DNA of 64,000 bases from an uncultured Prevotellaceae bacterium (GCA_900314715.1 OMWI01000005.1:45031-109030), one strand, 5' to 3'. Shown: positions 33,484 through 43,775, counted from the stretch's first letter. Notes: generated from the letters alone by a model not told the origin. Made by a program: numbers and translations.

Positions 33484-35934
33484 ATGGAAATTATCATTCT
33501 AATCATCTTCATATTCTTCCTATTTGCTTATTTTACAAATAAAGAAAGTGAGAAGCGGAGTATTGAGAACACGAAAAATCTTCTCAATCAAGAATTTGAT
33601 AAGGAGAAAAAAAGACTTGAAGAAATGATTTCCAAGAAAGATTCCATTGCTGAAAAGATGGAAACACAGGATACATTAAACGATTCTTGCGATTACCATT
33701 TTATCATAACGGAGAGCGTGTTTGAGGATATATGTCATTTGCTAAAAGACACTTGTGACATGATAAAGGACATTTGCAGGGAGAGTGGTTTTCAAAATTA
33801 TATCTTGGGAATTAAGAGCGGGAATGCCAATATAGATAACAGCCAACAATTGTTTGACAGTCTGAAGTTCTTTTTCATACAAGACATACTAAGAAGCTAC
33901 GGACGCATGGGTTGCAGTTATTATACCAACGGTGGTAGTGGAAAGAAAAATTGTCACATAGAATTTGACACACCAGAAGGACAATTGCTATATTGCATCG
34001 TTATGCAAATGATGAAGTATGATGACAACAAATGTCTCACATGGGATGAATGCAAATCAGACATAAATGGTAAAGACCAATATAGCAAACAGATTAGACA
34101 CACCGCCGTAAAGGCACTTAACACATACGCCAATGCCGATGTAAAAGCATCAGCCAGCAACGGTTTGGACGACTTTGCCTTTTGCCTCATATTTCACAAT
34201 TACAACAAAGAGTATGAGAATACCTACAGAAAGAACATGTTTCGCATAGCAACCATCATTGCCAATGCCGACGAAAAGGTCAGTGATACGGAAAGACAAT
34301 GGCTTGATAGCATCATGAATGATGAAGCCAACACGACTTTACCACTAACTGAGGATTCCATACGACAATTGTTCATGAAAAGTTACGATGAAAGTATTAA
34401 TCTATGGGAAGAACGTAAGAATATATTTTATCAACCTCATCATGAACACTCTATTGATTATCTAATTGAACATAAGGATATATTTGAGCAGGCTGAAAAA
34501 AAACACGAACAAATGGATAAGGAAAATGCCGACAGGATAGACAAATCAAGACTAAATCTTGAAGCCAAAATTCCTCAAAACATATTATTTCTTTACAAGG
34601 AGTATTTGAAAAACATAGAAGTAGATTATGGTCAAATGTTCATGGTTGCCTCTAAAAAACGAACAAAAACTAATATTTTGGAAATGAATTTAGATAACAT
34701 ACCTGTTTATATTAGTTATGCTCATTTTGGTTTTAATAATGTTTGGATAGATCATCTTCTTGGGATAAATGTTGATACTAATAATTTCTACTTTTATCCT
34801 GAATTTGTGATTCAAAGTAATGAATTATTTTCAAGTAACTTTATAATTTATCCAATAGACAATATTAATGTAGAGTATACGGAGCAGGAGTTCACTGAAA
34901 AAATAGAGCGGCTAAGCGATGGTTTTGAAATGCATCGTTATATTTATACTGATGAAAACCAGCAAGCACCAAGTATAATATACAATGGAATAGAATGTCC
35001 CAAGATAATATATGGTGTATTGAAAATCCAGCCATTAGGGATAATTTTGTTTTTCAAAAATCCAACAGAGGGACATAAGATAGCAGATTCCCTACAAAGA
35101 TATGTTTCCAAATATAAAGCATTAAAAAGTAAAGACTTGGATAATATGCATAATCCTCTTGACGATTTGATAGGACTACAGAAAGTAAAAGAAGAAGTCA
35201 CAACCTTGGTCAACTTTATTCAAATGAAACAAAAACGAGATGAAATGGGAATGAAAAGTCCCAACATATCATATCATTGCGTTTTTACAGGCAATCCTGG
35301 TACAGGAAAAACAACAGTGGCTCGGATTCTTGCGAGAATATACAAAGACTTAGGCATCTTAAAAAGCGGACATCTTGTAGAGGTTGATCGTTCTGGACTT
35401 GTTGCAGAATATGTGGGGCAGACTGCCGTTAAGACCAATAAGACCATAGACAAAGCTTTGGATGGCGTACTCTTTATTGACGAAGCATATACCTTAGCTC
35501 AAGGTAACAATGAAGACTATGGTCGTGAAGCAATTGCAACTTTGTTGAAACGCATGGAAGATGACAGAGACAGATTGGTAGTGATTTTGGCAGGTTACAC
35601 AAATGAAATTGAATCATTTATCAATTCTAATCCAGGATTGCGCTCTCGTTTCAATCGCTATATCCACTTTGAAGACTATACGACAGAGGAACTATTTGAG
35701 ATATTCATCTTGCAATTGAAGAAGAATGAATATACACTAAGCGATGATGCCGAACAATATTTGAAGGAGAAGTTAGAAGCTGTGGTAGCCAATAAACCCA
35801 GAGATTTTGGTAATGCCCGCTATGTACGAAATCTATTTGAGAAATCTATAGAGAAACAAGCAAATAGATTAGCATCTTTAACAGAACTAACGAAGCTAGA
35901 CCTTTCATTGATAAAGAAAGAAGACATTTTATAA
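33484..35934 (+). CDS. Membrane-anchored TerB-like / CbxX-type AAA+ ATPase
   Basis: 816 residues. One N-terminal membrane helix (~3-19, IIILIIFIFFLFAYF) then a short coiled coil (~28-60). Residues ~245-285 (RIATIIANADEKVSDTERQW) look like a TerB tellurite-resistance domain with its acidic helix. Residues ~555-800 are a CbbX/SpoVK-type AAA+ domain: Walker A GNPGTGKT (603-610, K609), Walker B VLFIDEA (D666, E667), and the arginine-containing NPGLRSRFNRYI. The AAA+ family remodels protein complexes with ATP. TerB plus such an AAA+ module recalls stress and phage-defence proteins. The middle (~370-520) is unrecognised and noticeably AT-rich. The gene stands alone with its own promoter. Confidence 0.85.
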   Translation: MEIIILIIFIFFLFAYFTNKESEKRSIENTKNLLNQEFDKEKKRLEEMISKKDSIAEKMETQDTLNDSCDYHFIITESVFEDICHLLKDTCDMIKDICRESGFQNYILGIKSGNANIDNSQQLFDSLKFFFIQDILRSYGRMGCSYYTNGGSGKKNCHIEFDTPEGQLLYCIVMQMMKYDDNKCLTWDECKSDINGKDQYSKQIRHTAVKALNTYANADVKASASNGLDDFAFCLIFHNYNKEYENTYRKNMFRIATIIANADEKVSDTERQWLDSIMNDEANTTLPLTEDSIRQLFMKSYDESINLWEERKNIFYQPHHEHSIDYLIEHKDIFEQAEKKHEQMDKENADRIDKSRLNLEAKIPQNILFLYKEYLKNIEVDYGQMFMVASKKRTKTNILEMNLDNIPVYISYAHFGFNNVWIDHLLGINVDTNNFYFYPEFVIQSNELFSSNFIIYPIDNINVEYTEQEFTEKIERLSDGFEMHRYIYTDENQQAPSIIYNGIECPKIIYGVLKIQPLGIILFFKNPTEGHKIADSLQRYVSKYKALKSKDLDNMHNPLDDLIGLQKVKEEVTTLVNFIQMKQKRDEMGMKSPNISYHCVFTGNPGTGKTTVARILARIYKDLGILKSGHLVEVDRSGLVAEYVGQTAVKTNKTIDKALDGVLFIDEAYTLAQGNNEDYGREAIATLLKRMEDDRDRLVVILAGYTNEIESFINSNPGLRSRFNRYIHFEDYTTEELFEIFILQLKKNEYTLSDDAEQYLKEKLEAVVANKPRDFGNARYVRNLFEKSIEKQANRLASLTELTKLDLSLIKKEDIL

Positions 35935-36054
35935 CAATATGGAGAAGCCTTTGCTTGACTTCCCCATATTTGTCTATGATTAACATGACTTCGACAAATC
36001 GAAATCTAACTATCTGAATATTAAAGGAATTCATAAACATATTGTTTTTGGTTT

Positions 36055-36142
36055 CTAAATGTATCACTTACGATGCCTAAATGTATCATTTACGAAGTCT
36101 AAGTGTATCATTTACGAAGTCTAAGTGTATCATTTACGAGGC
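36055..36142. repeat. Four tandem copies of a 22-bp repeat
   Basis: Units at 36055, 36077, 36099 and 36121, each 22 bp, share the core TAAATGTATCATTTACGA with a few substitutions (AAGTGTATCATTTACGA in units 3 and 4). They lie in the 282-bp gap between the convergent AAA+ and S9 peptidase genes. Nothing else was recognised in that gap. Confidence 0.9.
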
Positions 36143-36216
36143 AGAAATGCCACATTCACCACCTCGCTCAGAAGAATTCCTAATTGCATAAATCTTACGT
36201 CGAACTCCCGATATGA

Positions 36217-38430
36217 TTAAGGTGTCACCTCATTCCATTTAGGTGGTTCCACATGCAAAAGATTTTTGACAAAGAAATCGTATCGTTTGTGCTCGCCATA
36301 TCGCTCACCCATGGTGTGGTGAACACCAGGAAGGACTACCAGTTCAAAGTCCTTGTTAGCACGAATGAGTGCATCTACCACTTGCATTGTGCTGGCAGGA
36401 TCAACGTTATCATCCAACTCTCCAACGACAAGCATCAGAGGTCTCTCCAATTTCGAGGCATGATAGACATTGCTCGACTCCACGTAAGAAGAATCAACGG
36501 GGTAACCCATCCATTGTTCATTCCACCATATCTTATCCATACGGTTGTCGTGACAACCACACGATGAGTATGCTGCCTTATAGAAATCACCATGTAATAG
36601 AACTGCCGTGGTGGATTCCTGTCCACCTGCCGAAGCACCAAAGATTCCTACATTATCTGCATCCATGTACGGATATTTCGCGGCAGCTGCACGAATCCAT
36701 GCTTTACGATCGGGGAATCCTGCATCCTTGAGATTCTTATAGCAAACTTCCTCAAATTCTTTGCCTCTCCATGATGTTCCCATTCCGTCGAGTTGCACAA
36801 CGATGAATCCTAATTCCGCCAAAGAAGTCATATTCCAATTATAAGGATTGAATGACTTGGGTGTGTAAGCATCACCAGGACCCGCATAGATATACTCAAT
36901 AATAGGATAACGTTTGGAAGGGTCGAAATTAGTAGGACGTTGGATTACGCCCCACATCGGAGTCTTTCCATCCCGCCCAACGGCGGTAAACACCTCTGGA
37001 GCCACCCAACCATTCTCCTCAATCTTAGAAATATTGGCACACTCCAACTGTTGCACGATAGAGCCATCCTCCACACGTCGCAATGTGGTAACTGGCGCTT
37101 GGTCAACCATAGAATACGTATCTACCATGTATTTCCAGTCTTGTGAGAATTGTGCGCGATGGTTACCCATTTCAGGAGTAAGCGAACGCATATCCGTTCC
37201 ATCCATCTTGATACTATAATAATGTATCAAGTAGGGGTCTTCATCAGGGTTTACTCCACAAGCTGTGAAATAAATACGCGATTCAATCGTATCTACTCGT
37301 AACACCTCACGTACGCACCAATTTCCTTTAGTTACCTGAACAGGTCCATCAGCTACCTTTTTGCGTTTAACTTTCGTATTCACATCTTTTTTCAAATTGT
37401 ATAAATAGATGTGGTTCCAGTTATCACGTTCACTCACCCAGAGAAGGAATTTAGGAGACCAATAACGGTAGAGACGATTATAATTCACGAACTTATCCGA
37501 GCGTTCTTCTATCATTGTGCGCAACTTGCCCGTTTCTGCATCCATTGCCAACAGGCGATACACCTTGTGTCCTCGTTGATTATATTCCATTGTTACCTCA
37601 CGACTGTCTGCACTCCATCTGAACCATTCAAGACTATATTGATTAGGACAAAGAGCGGTGTCGGCTACCAATGGACGGATAGATGCCTTCATCAACGTAT
37701 CGGCTCCGATACAATCAAAGATACATGGTAGATATTGTGGCAACTCGTCACCAGGCTTAGCATATTCCTGTTTGTGAAGAATGGGTTGTAGTTGGTCTTG
37801 TGGCGACGACTCCACATAGTATGCAAATCGTTTTTCAATGGCACGACGCTTACAAACGAATATCTTTCTACTGTCAGGCGACCAATAGATGCGATTGGAA
37901 TAATAGTTGCCAATGGTACCATCTTGCGTAATCACCCGTTTTTGATTATATGGCTTTCCCACCTGATGAAGCACAACATTATACCCTTCTATATATGCCT
38001 CCCATTTGCCGTTAGGCGATGTAGCCAAACGAGGTTCATTCTCCTCGTCAACCTCCATCCAATGGCGTTGTTTCTGACGGAAAGGCGATTGTCCTCGATT
38101 CATCTCACCTCGACGAGGACGTTCGAAGCGCTGATTCCTTCTATCTTGTACTTGCGGAAGCGATTCACGCATGTCCTTTTCTGAATCAAACACCTTCTTT
38201 TGCGCATTGTCTGCATTGAAAGTAACAAACTTCTTACCCTCTGGCGTTTGAATGGTATAATGCAACACATGGGTGGAATCATGCCATTGTATGCCTTGCG
38301 CCCAATGATACACATTGTCTGCCTTGAACTTATCGACTAACGAATAAGCACGTTTGTAATCTTGCACCGTGCCTTGCGAAAATATCGGCAAGGCAATGAT
38401 TGATAACAGGAAAATCAAAATCTTTCTCAT
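36217..38430 (-). CDS. S9 family serine peptidase, dipeptidyl-peptidase IV-like
   Basis: 737 residues with a signal peptide ending near IFSQ, so periplasmic or outer-membrane exposed. A DPP4-type propeller (~60-480) precedes an alpha/beta-hydrolase domain. Catalytic residues: Ser600 (IFGASAGGQE; the usual motif is GWSYGG), Asp673 (ELDDNVDP) and His704 or His705 (PGVHHTMGE). Enzymes of this family trim dipeptides from peptide N-termini, but some carbohydrate or acyl esterases share the fold, and the GASAGG variant leaves the substrate open. Last gene of a long locus with two SusC/SusD pairs, after an HTCS, with 84 bp between. Confidence 0.88.
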   Translation of the reverse strand: MRKILIFLLSIIALPIFSQGTVQDYKRAYSLVDKFKADNVYHWAQGIQWHDSTHVLHYTIQTPEGKKFVTFNADNAQKKVFDSEKDMRESLPQVQDRRNQRFERPRRGEMNRGQSPFRQKQRHWMEVDEENEPRLATSPNGKWEAYIEGYNVVLHQVGKPYNQKRVITQDGTIGNYYSNRIYWSPDSRKIFVCKRRAIEKRFAYYVESSPQDQLQPILHKQEYAKPGDELPQYLPCIFDCIGADTLMKASIRPLVADTALCPNQYSLEWFRWSADSREVTMEYNQRGHKVYRLLAMDAETGKLRTMIEERSDKFVNYNRLYRYWSPKFLLWVSERDNWNHIYLYNLKKDVNTKVKRKKVADGPVQVTKGNWCVREVLRVDTIESRIYFTACGVNPDEDPYLIHYYSIKMDGTDMRSLTPEMGNHRAQFSQDWKYMVDTYSMVDQAPVTTLRRVEDGSIVQQLECANISKIEENGWVAPEVFTAVGRDGKTPMWGVIQRPTNFDPSKRYPIIEYIYAGPGDAYTPKSFNPYNWNMTSLAELGFIVVQLDGMGTSWRGKEFEEVCYKNLKDAGFPDRKAWIRAAAAKYPYMDADNVGIFGASAGGQESTTAVLLHGDFYKAAYSSCGCHDNRMDKIWWNEQWMGYPVDSSYVESSNVYHASKLERPLMLVVGELDDNVDPASTMQVVDALIRANKDFELVVLPGVHHTMGERYGEHKRYDFFVKNLLHVEPPKWNEVTP

Positions 38431-38452
38431 ATTATTATTGTTATTGTTTTAT

Positions 38453-38524
38453 CGGAATAATCAGAATACTCGGAATATTCAGAATATTCGGAGAACTCTG
38501 AGGGCTCAGAAAACTCAAAGAGCC
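38453..38524. repeat. Imperfect 9-bp tandem repeat running into the end of the HTCS gene
   Basis: Eight phased 9-bp units from 38453: CGGAATAAT, CAGAATACT, CGGAATATT, CAGAATATT, CGGAGAACT, CTGAGGGCT, CAGAAAACT, CAAAGAGCC. The last units cover the stop codon (38515-38517) and final codons of the HTCS gene; the others fill most of the gap to the S9 peptidase gene. Confidence 0.7.
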
Positions 38525-41500
38525 CTCTTCACATACTCTCCTGGCTTCATGCCAAATTGCTGTTGGAAACACTTTGAGAAATATGATGGACTGCTAAATC
38601 CCACCATATAACATATCTCGTTGATTCTGTATCCTCCATCTTTCATGAGTTCTGCGGCTTTGCGCAATCTTACGATTTGTATCATTTCGTTAGGAGTAGC
38701 ATCGGTGAGAGCCTTCAACTTGGCAAAGAGTCCACTCCTGCTAATCCCCATTTCATTGGCTATAAATGGAACTGATAGTTGGGAATTGCACATATTGTCC
38801 TCAATCAGCTTATTCAGTTTCACCAAGAAGTCATTGTCAACGGGAGATTTTGCCATTTGCGTAATGGTTTCAGATGCGTTTTGTGAGAATTTCTTTAACA
38901 ACAACCTACGCATTTCCATAAGATTACGAATAGTAGCTTCAAGATGCTTCATGGAGAAAGGCTTTTCAATATACGCATCTGCTCCCACATCCATACCTAT
39001 CGCCTTGGAATCGCTATCGGTCTTAGCGGTAAGTAAGATAATGGGAAGATGACTGATGGCTTGGTCTGCCCTTACTTGCCTACAGAATTCCGCACCATCC
39101 ATTTCGGGCATCATCCAGTCGCTGACAATCAACGTAACCGAATGTGCTTTTAATTTCTTTAATCCCTGTATGCCATTTTGAGCCGTCAATACCGTATATT
39201 CATTCTTGAAATGATTGGAGAGGAAATTGAGCATATCCTCATTGTCCTCAACAATTAACACCTTAGGACGATGGGATGAAGCATTCTGCATGGATTCGTC
39301 GGCAAATTCACCTATTTCATTATGAGTAGAAGCATCTACTGGAACGATTTCCTTCACTGGTTCTTGGGCAATCTCCACATCTTCTTGGCGAATTGGCAAA
39401 GTAACGATAAACTTTGCTCCTTTGCCCTCTTCAGACTCTACGCGCACGGTTCCATGATGCAAGTCTACAATGTTCTTCACGATACTTAACCCAATACCTG
39501 TGCCAGGTTTGTTATCGCGCGACTGGTAGAAAGGTTTGAATATCTTCTTTTGTTCCGTGGCACTGATACCCATTCCATTGTCTTCGACTATAATATGAAA
39601 ATGCTGGTGGTCAGAATCAACTACGCAACTCACACAAACGCGGTCTTTGGTATATTTCGTGGCATTGGTCATCAAATTACTAACCACCTTGGTAATAGCC
39701 TCTTCATCCACAACCGCAGTAAAGTCAGTAGGCGGTTCATTGACTTCCAACACCGCATTTTTTTGTTGTAATGTGGGAACAAATCTATCGGTAACAGCTC
39801 GTAGCAATCGCCCCATATTTTGCAAACTGAAATGCAATTGTAATCCTTCTTGTTGCACCTTGTTGAAATCCAGCAACTGATTGACCAAGTCCAACAATCT
39901 ACGAGCATTTCTATCTACCACATCCAAATCGTTAGACAATTCATGTTGGTTAAATGATTGCTTCACTTTCTCCAAGGGACCGATAATCAATGAAACAGGT
40001 GTACGAATCTCATGAGCAATCATGGTGAAAAACTTCAATCGTGCATCGCGCACCTCTGCCTCCTTCTTCTCGTTGAGTCTTCCCAATTCAAGTTGATGTC
40101 TCTTTTCAGCCTTCTGCAACCTGAATTGGGTGAAAAGCCAAATGGCAGTTAACAACAAGAGCAGATAGATGAGTTTGGCAGGCAATGTAAGCCAAAATGG
40201 AGGATGAACCACTATTTTGAGCGTTGCTTCATGCGTGCTCCAAATGCCATCGTTATTGGTTGCTTTTACTCGGAAAGTATAAGTGCCCGATGGAATATTG
40301 GTGTAAGTCGCCTCATGACGAGCCCCCACATAATTCCAATCCTTGTCAAATCCCTCTAACATATACGCATATTGGTTTTTCTCGGGAGAGCAATAACTCA
40401 ATGCGGCAAACGAAAGACTGAACATATCTTCTTTATAAGAAAGGTTTACTTGTCGAATATGCGACAAAGCCTCTGGTAGTTGGTCGGAACCAACTTCTAT
40501 CGTTTTGTTAAATAGTTTGAGGGAGGTAATAAATACGGGAGGCTCGGTTCGGTTGACACGAATTTGATAAGGATAAAACGCATTGAATCCTCTAACGGAA
40601 CCGAAAAACAACATACCATCGGAAGTCTTTATTGCGGAATTGGGTTGGAACTGTTCGCTCACCAATCCATCTTGACAGTTGTACACTTGAACAGGCTCGT
40701 TGTTCACATAGCGTACGAGTCCTTTCGTGGTGGAAAGCCACAATGCCTCACCATCTTCAATAATAGCACAAAAATCATTGCTTGGTACATCCAACGGAAC
40801 CTTTTCGAACTTGGTTGACGATTTCTTACATAGATATAATCCATCGGTAGTGGCTGCCCATACATTTTGATGACTGTCAATATATAGACACTCCACTTGA
40901 TTGCAAGGCAACGACTTCGTCCAATGTGCATGGGTAGATGGACGATAGCATAGGATTCCCTTGCCATGTGTGGAACCCCAAATGTCGCCATTGGCATCTT
41001 GGTCGATATCAATCACCAAGGCATTGGTATTCATGACAAGAACAAAAATGTCTTTTTGGTTATCATAGCGATAGATAGCATCCATCGTACCCACCCAAAG
41101 TCGTTTGTCCTTGTCCATGAACAAGGCGTATGCACTGGGACTTGGCATTCCACTATCCAAATTATAGTGACGCATACTGCCCGTTTGGACATTCAATTGA
41201 ATGATACCATCAGAATAAGTACCTATCCATAAATAATCTCCATCAACACATAACGCATGGATATTATATCTTGACAAAACATCGCTATGGGGGAAGTCAA
41301 CAAACTGACGCTTTGCTTGATTGAAACAACTCAATCCACCATCATCAGAGGCAATCCACACATGACCGTCATTGTCTTCGCAAAAGCGAGAAATGACATT
41401 GCCATGTAAACCATTGTCTGAGGAATAAGACTCGAACCTTCCTGCCACGGGAGAAAGATAAGAGACGCCACCATAAAACGTTCCATACCAAATACCACCC

Positions 41501-42423
41501 TCATTGTCGCCTATCACTGTATATACAAAGCGGTCACTGATAGAGGTTGGCGTATTACCGTCGCCAGTAATTCTATTCCATGCATGACTCAGTGGATTAT
41601 AGCAAAGCAACCCATCATCACAACCGACAAGCAACTGCGTTGGCGAGAGTTCGTAAAGGCAATGAATATGATTGCCTACACCAGCTAACGAAGGATTGAT
41701 TACCTGTTCAAGCGTAGAGTCATCATGAATACGAAGCAAACCATTGTTCCATGTACCCAACCACAATGAGCCATCTTTCATTTGCAGCATAGTATAAGAA
41801 CCATAATCTGCCAAGGTAGAAACAAATCGCACAGGCTCAAATACGTCTTTTACCTTATTGAGTTGAGATACCATTCCATCTCCATTTCCTCCAATTGCCC
41901 AAATGCGATTTTGAGCATCAGCATAAGCAATCGTCATAGATGCAGATGAGGAAGGAATAGTATATTTCTTAATCTGTTTGGTCTTGGGAACATAACGAAA
42001 GACTGAATGCCCATCCATAGAAATCCATACTTGTCCATCCCTGTCAAGGGAGAAGCCACGAACAGTACTTCGGATTTCGGGAGCAATACGCTGAAACTTT
42101 TCCAATTGAAAATGGAAAAAGAAAACGCCATTGTCGGTACCGACATACAATCCATCCTCATCTGCCATCAGCGCAGAGATAAACTGATTGGCTCCATTCT
42201 CCATGATACGGAAAGGATGAATGGAAGTGCCATCATATCGACATAGTCCATTGTCCGTACCAAACCAAATGAAGCCAAAGCGGTCTTGCACAATATTGCG
42301 AACCCCATTAGCCAACAAGCCATCCTCAACCGTGATATTGCGAAAAGGCGTATCGTGGCGATTGGCTGCATAAATGGGAAATCCCATGCAAACTATGGTT
42401 AGAAGCAGAATGAATCTTCTCAT
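38515..42423 (-). CDS. Hybrid two-component system sensor/regulator (HTCS)
   Basis: 1302 residues with the full HTCS order: signal peptide (~1-19), Reg_prop propeller blades (~25-640; FGFIWFGTDNGLCRYDG, GGIWYGTFYGGVSYLSP), Y_Y_Y domain (~690-755), membrane helix (~765-785, KLIYLLLLLTAIWLFT), HisKA with H804 (FTMIAHEIRTPVS), HATPase_c (NLMTNATKYT, PGTGIGLSIV), receiver with D1102 (LIVSDWMMPEMDG), and AraC-type HTH (ISRSGLFAKLKALTD). Key residues are intact. Located 9 bp after the metalloprotease-like gene inside the long SusC/SusD locus, so it probably senses the substrate of that locus and activates the promoter near 60470. Confidence 0.95.
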   Translation of the reverse strand: MRRFILLLTIVCMGFPIYAANRHDTPFRNITVEDGLLANGVRNIVQDRFGFIWFGTDNGLCRYDGTSIHPFRIMENGANQFISALMADEDGLYVGTDNGVFFFHFQLEKFQRIAPEIRSTVRGFSLDRDGQVWISMDGHSVFRYVPKTKQIKKYTIPSSSASMTIAYADAQNRIWAIGGNGDGMVSQLNKVKDVFEPVRFVSTLADYGSYTMLQMKDGSLWLGTWNNGLLRIHDDSTLEQVINPSLAGVGNHIHCLYELSPTQLLVGCDDGLLCYNPLSHAWNRITGDGNTPTSISDRFVYTVIGDNEGGIWYGTFYGGVSYLSPVAGRFESYSSDNGLHGNVISRFCEDNDGHVWIASDDGGLSCFNQAKRQFVDFPHSDVLSRYNIHALCVDGDYLWIGTYSDGIIQLNVQTGSMRHYNLDSGMPSPSAYALFMDKDKRLWVGTMDAIYRYDNQKDIFVLVMNTNALVIDIDQDANGDIWGSTHGKGILCYRPSTHAHWTKSLPCNQVECLYIDSHQNVWAATTDGLYLCKKSSTKFEKVPLDVPSNDFCAIIEDGEALWLSTTKGLVRYVNNEPVQVYNCQDGLVSEQFQPNSAIKTSDGMLFFGSVRGFNAFYPYQIRVNRTEPPVFITSLKLFNKTIEVGSDQLPEALSHIRQVNLSYKEDMFSLSFAALSYCSPEKNQYAYMLEGFDKDWNYVGARHEATYTNIPSGTYTFRVKATNNDGIWSTHEATLKIVVHPPFWLTLPAKLIYLLLLLTAIWLFTQFRLQKAEKRHQLELGRLNEKKEAEVRDARLKFFTMIAHEIRTPVSLIIGPLEKVKQSFNQHELSNDLDVVDRNARRLLDLVNQLLDFNKVQQEGLQLHFSLQNMGRLLRAVTDRFVPTLQQKNAVLEVNEPPTDFTAVVDEEAITKVVSNLMTNATKYTKDRVCVSCVVDSDHQHFHIIVEDNGMGISATEQKKIFKPFYQSRDNKPGTGIGLSIVKNIVDLHHGTVRVESEEGKGAKFIVTLPIRQEDVEIAQEPVKEIVPVDASTHNEIGEFADESMQNASSHRPKVLIVEDNEDMLNFLSNHFKNEYTVLTAQNGIQGLKKLKAHSVTLIVSDWMMPEMDGAEFCRQVRADQAISHLPIILLTAKTDSDSKAIGMDVGADAYIEKPFSMKHLEATIRNLMEMRRLLLKKFSQNASETITQMAKSPVDNDFLVKLNKLIEDNMCNSQLSVPFIANEMGISRSGLFAKLKALTDATPNEMIQIVRLRKAAELMKDGGYRINEICYMVGFSSPSYFSKCFQQQFGMKPGEYVKRAL

Positions 42424-42432
42424 AAGATGAAG

Positions 42433-43743
42433 CTATTGGATGACGGTCGCACCTTTTACTTGAATCTGATAAGGCCATTGTGCATCAGGGTCATGAGTCT
42501 CTCCCCACGACATGGGATTCATCCAATGTTCGGTAGGAGCCCCCATCACGATGAAATACAAAGCCTTGAGCGATTGATTCTTAGGAGCCTTGAAAGTAAC
42601 CTTACCTTTCGCATCACGATGAACGTCTCCGTAAATAGTTTGGTCATCGGTAGTCACTCCCACAAAGCCATATCGCCACCCTGCTTTTTCAGGATGTACA
42701 TACGTGTAACCTTTTGCATTGAGTAAGCCTTGAAAACGAATGGTGACAGATTTACCCGCTTGAGGAACAGACAGCTTGATGGCATTGAAACCGTAATTCT
42801 CAGGTGCCAACTTATTAGGTATGACATACGTATCTTTTCCCTTTGCATCCAACGACGTGGAGAACGAACAAGCATAGGGTCGCGTTTCCTTGCGAGCATG
42901 AGAGAAATCGAAATTCACAAGATGCTGATAACCTTGGAACATCTCATCACAGAATTGAGATTGTGAGAGATGATACATTTGTTTGTATGTCATAACAGGG
43001 TCTTCGCCCTTCTTTCCCTTACGGTAGAGTTTGGCAATAGAGGTCTTACCTCGCAATTCACTCCACCATTCAATGACGTATGGAGAGTGGTAAATATTCT
43101 CCATGTGTAAATATGCCTTATGCGTAAGATTACGGAATGCATCGAAATGGTATTGTTCATCTTTTATCCAATCGGGATTGACTTGCCACAACATCCATTG
43201 CGAAGTCATTTCATAGAAGCCACTCCCACCCCATGCATCTCCTATACTATCGGCAGGGATTTGGAGTTGGAAGCTATGACCTAACTCATGTGCCAGGCAA
43301 TTAAGTTTTTTATCTTGAATACGATTGGGAGCAACCCATAAAGCTCCTATAAAGTTGTCATAAGTGCCACCATATGCTGTACCGTCAAGAGAATAATTAA
43401 TCATGACCATCATCTTATAACGGTCGGCTTTGGAACCAGGTAACGAGAACTTCAATGAATCGCGAAAGAAACCATAGAACTCCTCTACCCTATTCTTGAG
43501 ATTATCGAGATTGAAACGCATCGGTTTGCCTTCAAGCATTGGTGGATTGTCCAAGTCGTTACCAAATCCTTTTTCCCAAAAGAAAATCAAGTTTTCGGTT
43601 TCCACAGAACGAGCATAGCTCCATTTACTATCAGGATTGTTGAGATCCATTGTCCGTAAGTCTTCTGGAATAAATACTTTCTTTTGAGCGAATAAGGATA
43701 AGGCTGTTGTCAAAACAATAATGGCGGCGATTGTTCTTTTCAT
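42433..43743 (-). CDS. Secreted DUF6055-like zinc metalloprotease candidate
   Basis: 436 residues from the ATG at 43743 (MKRTIAAIIVLT), giving a signal peptide ending LFAQ. A zinc-binding HELGH (H152, E153, H156) is followed by a possible third ligand Glu178 (GFYEMTSQW), the spacing expected for gluzincin-type peptidases. The rest resembles, from memory, the DUF6055 family of Bacteroidota. A C-terminal beta-rich region (~300-436) could be a binding module. Lies between SusD and the HTCS gene. Assignment to a peptidase is an inference from the motif; the natural substrate is unknown. Confidence 0.7.
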   Translation of the reverse strand: MKRTIAAIIVLTTALSLFAQKKVFIPEDLRTMDLNNPDSKWSYARSVETENLIFFWEKGFGNDLDNPPMLEGKPMRFNLDNLKNRVEEFYGFFRDSLKFSLPGSKADRYKMMVMINYSLDGTAYGGTYDNFIGALWVAPNRIQDKKLNCLAHELGHSFQLQIPADSIGDAWGGSGFYEMTSQWMLWQVNPDWIKDEQYHFDAFRNLTHKAYLHMENIYHSPYVIEWWSELRGKTSIAKLYRKGKKGEDPVMTYKQMYHLSQSQFCDEMFQGYQHLVNFDFSHARKETRPYACSFSTSLDAKGKDTYVIPNKLAPENYGFNAIKLSVPQAGKSVTIRFQGLLNAKGYTYVHPEKAGWRYGFVGVTTDDQTIYGDVHRDAKGKVTFKAPKNQSLKALYFIVMGAPTEHWMNPMSWGETHDPDAQWPYQIQVKGATVIQ

Positions 43744-43775
43744 GTTATGGTTGTATTCTTTATTCAATAATAATG

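Noticed and set aside
36055-36142. Short CRISPR array
   Set aside because: The 22-bp units are directly adjacent with no unique spacers, and there are no cas genes.
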